NCBI GenBank assembly: GCA_021737185.1
Contig: JAIPEL010000045.1
Location: 1-32,845 of the forward strand
From: Desulfobacterales bacterium
Lineage (GTDB): Bacteria > Desulfobacterota > Desulfobacteria > Desulfobacterales > CAFBRK01
Length of the DNA stretch: 32,845 nt
Direction of reading: 5' to 3'
The position numbers and the translations under genes are program-made. Below the pieces are notes generated by a model, which saw only the letters and a list, made by a program, of their open reading frames with translations, searched no databases and had not been told where the DNA came from. Shown one piece after another: positions 31,077 to 32,845 of this stretch (position 1 is its first letter; each line of letters starts with the position of its first letter).

Positions 31077-31104
31077 TAAAATCGCGTCAGCGATTTTATC
31101 AGCC
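31071..31104. terminator. Symmetric terminator holding both stop codons
   Basis: GGCTGATAAAATCGC (31071-31085) pairs perfectly over 15 bp with GCGATTTTATCAGCC (31090-31104) around GTCA. The TGA stops of the two convergent genes (31074-31076 and, on the minus strand, 31099-31101) lie at mirror positions in its arms. Fourth member of the ATAAAATCG palindrome family in this window. Confidence 0.85.
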
Positions 31105-32845
31105 GATGCAGATCCGGCGGATCTCGCTTACGTCGGTAAGCCCCTGAAAAGACTTTAAAATCCCATCCTGCTTCAGGGTATTCATTCCCTGGTCGATGGC
31201 GGTGGCGAACAACTTCTCGGTTTCTTCCGCCTTTTTGATGAGCGCCTTGATCTCCTTGGTCCCTTCCATGAGCTCGTGAATCCCGAGCCGTCCCCTGTAT
31301 CCGGTGTTGGAACACTGCTCGCAGCCGACCGGCCGGTACAGGGTCAGATCCGAGCTGTACTCGATGCCGGTTTTCTCCCAGTACGCCTCTCCGAAATCGT
31401 GGACTATTTCATCGAATTCCTCCTGGGAAGGATGGTAGGCTTCCTTGCAGTTCTTGCACAGACGCCTGGCCAGCCGCTGGGCCATGACCCCGAGAAAGGC
31501 GTCTGAAAAGTTCAGCGGGTTGAGCCCCATGTCGAGCAGCCGGGTGACCGTCTCCGGGGCGCTGTTGGTGTGCAGGGTGGAAAACACCATGTGGCCGGTG
31601 AGGGATGCCTCCACGCCGATGGAGGCCGTTTCCTGGTCCCGCATTTCGCCGATCATGATCACGTCCGGGTCCGCCCGGAGAAAGGCCCGCATGATCCGGG
31701 CAAAGTCGAGCCCGATTTTCGGCCTTGCCTCCACCTGTCGTAGACCGATTTGGGTGATTTCCACGGGGTCTTCCGCCGTCCAGATCTTCACGCCGGGCTT
31801 GTTGATGTATCCTAAGCAGGCATGAAGCGAAGTGGTTTTACCGGAGCCGGTGGGTCCCACCACCAGCACCAGGCCGTAGGGTTGGCTGATGATCCTTTTC
31901 AGGATCCTGAGGTTGCGTTCGGCCAGTCCCATGTCGTCCATCTTCATAGCGCCGGCCTTGGCCAGGATTCGGAGTACGGCATCTTCGAATCCGCCCGCCG
32001 TGGGCAGCGTCGCCACCCGCAGCTCGAACGATTCCACCCCTTTTCGTTTGAACTTGATCTTGCCGTCCTGGGGCAGCCGCTTCTCGGCGATGTCCAGGCC
32101 GGACATGATCTTGATCCGCGACAGTATGCCCCGGCAGAGCGTGTTGGGCACCTGGACATACTCCTGGCAGACACCGTCCAGTCTGAAGCGGATGGAAGTG
32201 GCCTTGGTCACCGGCGACGGCTCGACATGGATGTCCGATGCGCCCATGCGGTAGGCCGCCACGAGCACCTGGTCCACGAGGCGGACCACCTGACCGGAGG
32301 CCTCGTCGTATTCTTCGTAGTCGTCGCCGCTGTCCTCTTCTTCTTCGAAGGCGATATCGGGAATCATCTCGAAGTTGGTGTCCATCCCTCCATCGGCGGA
32401 CTCGCCTTCCGCTGCTTTCCTGCCGTCGAAAAAGTGGCGGATATACGCGTCGATGTCTTCCCTGATGCCGATGGAAAAAGAGATCCTCGAGTTGAGAAGG
32501 CCACGGATGTTGTCCGTCTTGTTCAGATCCCTGGGATCGTCGATCAGGACTTCGACGCTGCTTTTATCCCAGCTCAGCGGAACCCAGTGCTCCTGGAGAA
32601 GAAACGGCTTCTTGAGTTTGGAGATCAACTCCACCGGCGTCTGCGCCTCTTTGCTGAAGGTCTTGAAGGGGCACCCGTAATACAGGGAAAGGGACTCGCC
32701 CATATCCTCTTTTTTGATGTGGAACTGCTCGATCAAGATGGACTCCACGCTCTTGTTCATCTTTTTGGACATCTGGAGCGCTTTTTTGAGCTGATCGGTG
32801 GTGACCATTTTCTGGTTGAGGAGATAGTCGTAGCGGGAGCCCGTG
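31099..32845 (-). CDS. GspE/PilB-family secretion or pilus-assembly ATPase, N-terminus cut by the window edge
   Basis: At least 581 residues; the frame stays open to the window end, so the N-terminus is missing. An MshEN/T2SSE N-terminal module (TTDQLKKALQMSKKMNKS) is followed by an acidic linker and the ATPase core: Walker A GPTGSGKTTSLHA, the Asp box DIHVEPSPV, Walker B VIMIGEMRDQETA and the His box FSTLHTNSAPETV. A tetracysteine zinc site (CKNCKEAYH and CEQCSNTGYRGRLGIHELME) marks PilB/GspE enzymes rather than retraction ATPases. These hexameric cytoplasmic ATPases drive pilus extension or type II secretion. No other pilus or secretion gene is in the window, so the system served is unknown. 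Confidence 0.92.
   Translation of the reverse strand, partial: TGSRYDYLLNQKMVTTDQLKKALQMSKKMNKSVESILIEQFHIKKEDMGESLSLYYGCPFKTFSKEAQTPVELISKLKKPFLLQEHWVPLSWDKSSVEVLIDDPRDLNKTDNIRGLLNSRISFSIGIREDIDAYIRHFFDGRKAAEGESADGGMDTNFEMIPDIAFEEEEDSGDDYEEYDEASGQVVRLVDQVLVAAYRMGASDIHVEPSPVTKATSIRFRLDGVCQEYVQVPNTLCRGILSRIKIMSGLDIAEKRLPQDGKIKFKRKGVESFELRVATLPTAGGFEDAVLRILAKAGAMKMDDMGLAERNLRILKRIISQPYGLVLVVGPTGSGKTTSLHACLGYINKPGVKIWTAEDPVEITQIGLRQVEARPKIGLDFARIMRAFLRADPDVIMIGEMRDQETASIGVEASLTGHMVFSTLHTNSAPETVTRLLDMGLNPLNFSDAFLGVMAQRLARRLCKNCKEAYHPSQEEFDEIVHDFGEAYWEKTGIEYSSDLTLYRPVGCEQCSNTGYRGRLGIHELMEGTKEIKALIKKAEETEKLFATAIDQGMNTLKQDGILKSFQGLTDVSEIRRICIG

Overview
The window is about 33 kb of GC-rich bacterial chromosome. 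The gene content points to a Desulfobacterota (former deltaproteobacterial, sulfate-reducer-like) organism: polyunsaturated fatty acid (Pfa)-type synthase genes, olefin (ole) genes, a large multihaem cytochrome with a hydroxylamine-oxidoreductase-like module, a DHH-CBS protein, a response regulator with DUF4388 and roadblock-like domains, and compact genes separated by short palindromes and simple repeats. The taxonomic call is inference from gene content; no rRNA or tRNA gene is seen.

Layout. (1) 1-2653: the 3' end of a PfaA-like megasynthase (last ACP, ketoreductase, dehydratase), closed by a strong hairpin terminator. (2) 2707-9460: unrelated small transcription units: a 42-aa membrane peptide, an unrecognised 446-aa protein, a Lys-rich coiled-coil protein, a cold-shock protein, then minus-strand genes for a DUF4136-like lipoprotein, a membrane-anchored NTF2/Cds6-like protein, a YkgJ-like Cys protein, an FmdB-type zinc ribbon and a NifU/IscU-like scaffold. 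A 153-bp inverted-repeat element lies among them. (3) 9461-19041: a co-directional block with a PfaC-like protein (KS, chain-length factor, four hot-dog domains) followed by oleB, oleC and oleD. (4) 19042-20865: an inverted-repeat-rich spacer and a minus-strand DHH-CBS gene translationally coupled to a 41-aa ORF. (5) 21039-24200: an FMN alpha-hydroxy-acid oxidase-like protein, a double-ACT protein and its usual partner, a PFL/UPF0210 protein. (6) 24292-27008, minus strand: a nine-haem-c membrane cytochrome with an internal cytochrome b5-like domain, and a universal stress protein. (7) 27329-32845: a hypothetical protein, a MalY/PatB aminotransferase, a Cys-rich peptide, an Hpt protein, the response regulator, and a convergent PilB/GspE ATPase cut by the window end.

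How the genes work together. The most notable feature is the physical linkage of a Pfa-type iterative synthase subunit to OleBCD. In Shewanella, PUFA-synthase products are joined head to head by OleA and processed by OleC, OleD and OleB into a polyunsaturated hydrocarbon. The pfaC-oleBCD block here suggests a dedicated polyene-hydrocarbon pathway. The Pfa locus is split: pfaA has its own terminator and lies 6.8 kb from pfaC. No oleA, pfaB, pfaD or phosphopantetheinyl transferase is in the window. Other notable features are 7-bp tandem repeats inside the pfaC linkers, a 13-bp duplication at the oleC/oleD junction whose loss would fuse the two proteins in frame, and a recurring palindrome built on ATAAAATCG that supplies stop codons and hairpins at several gene ends.
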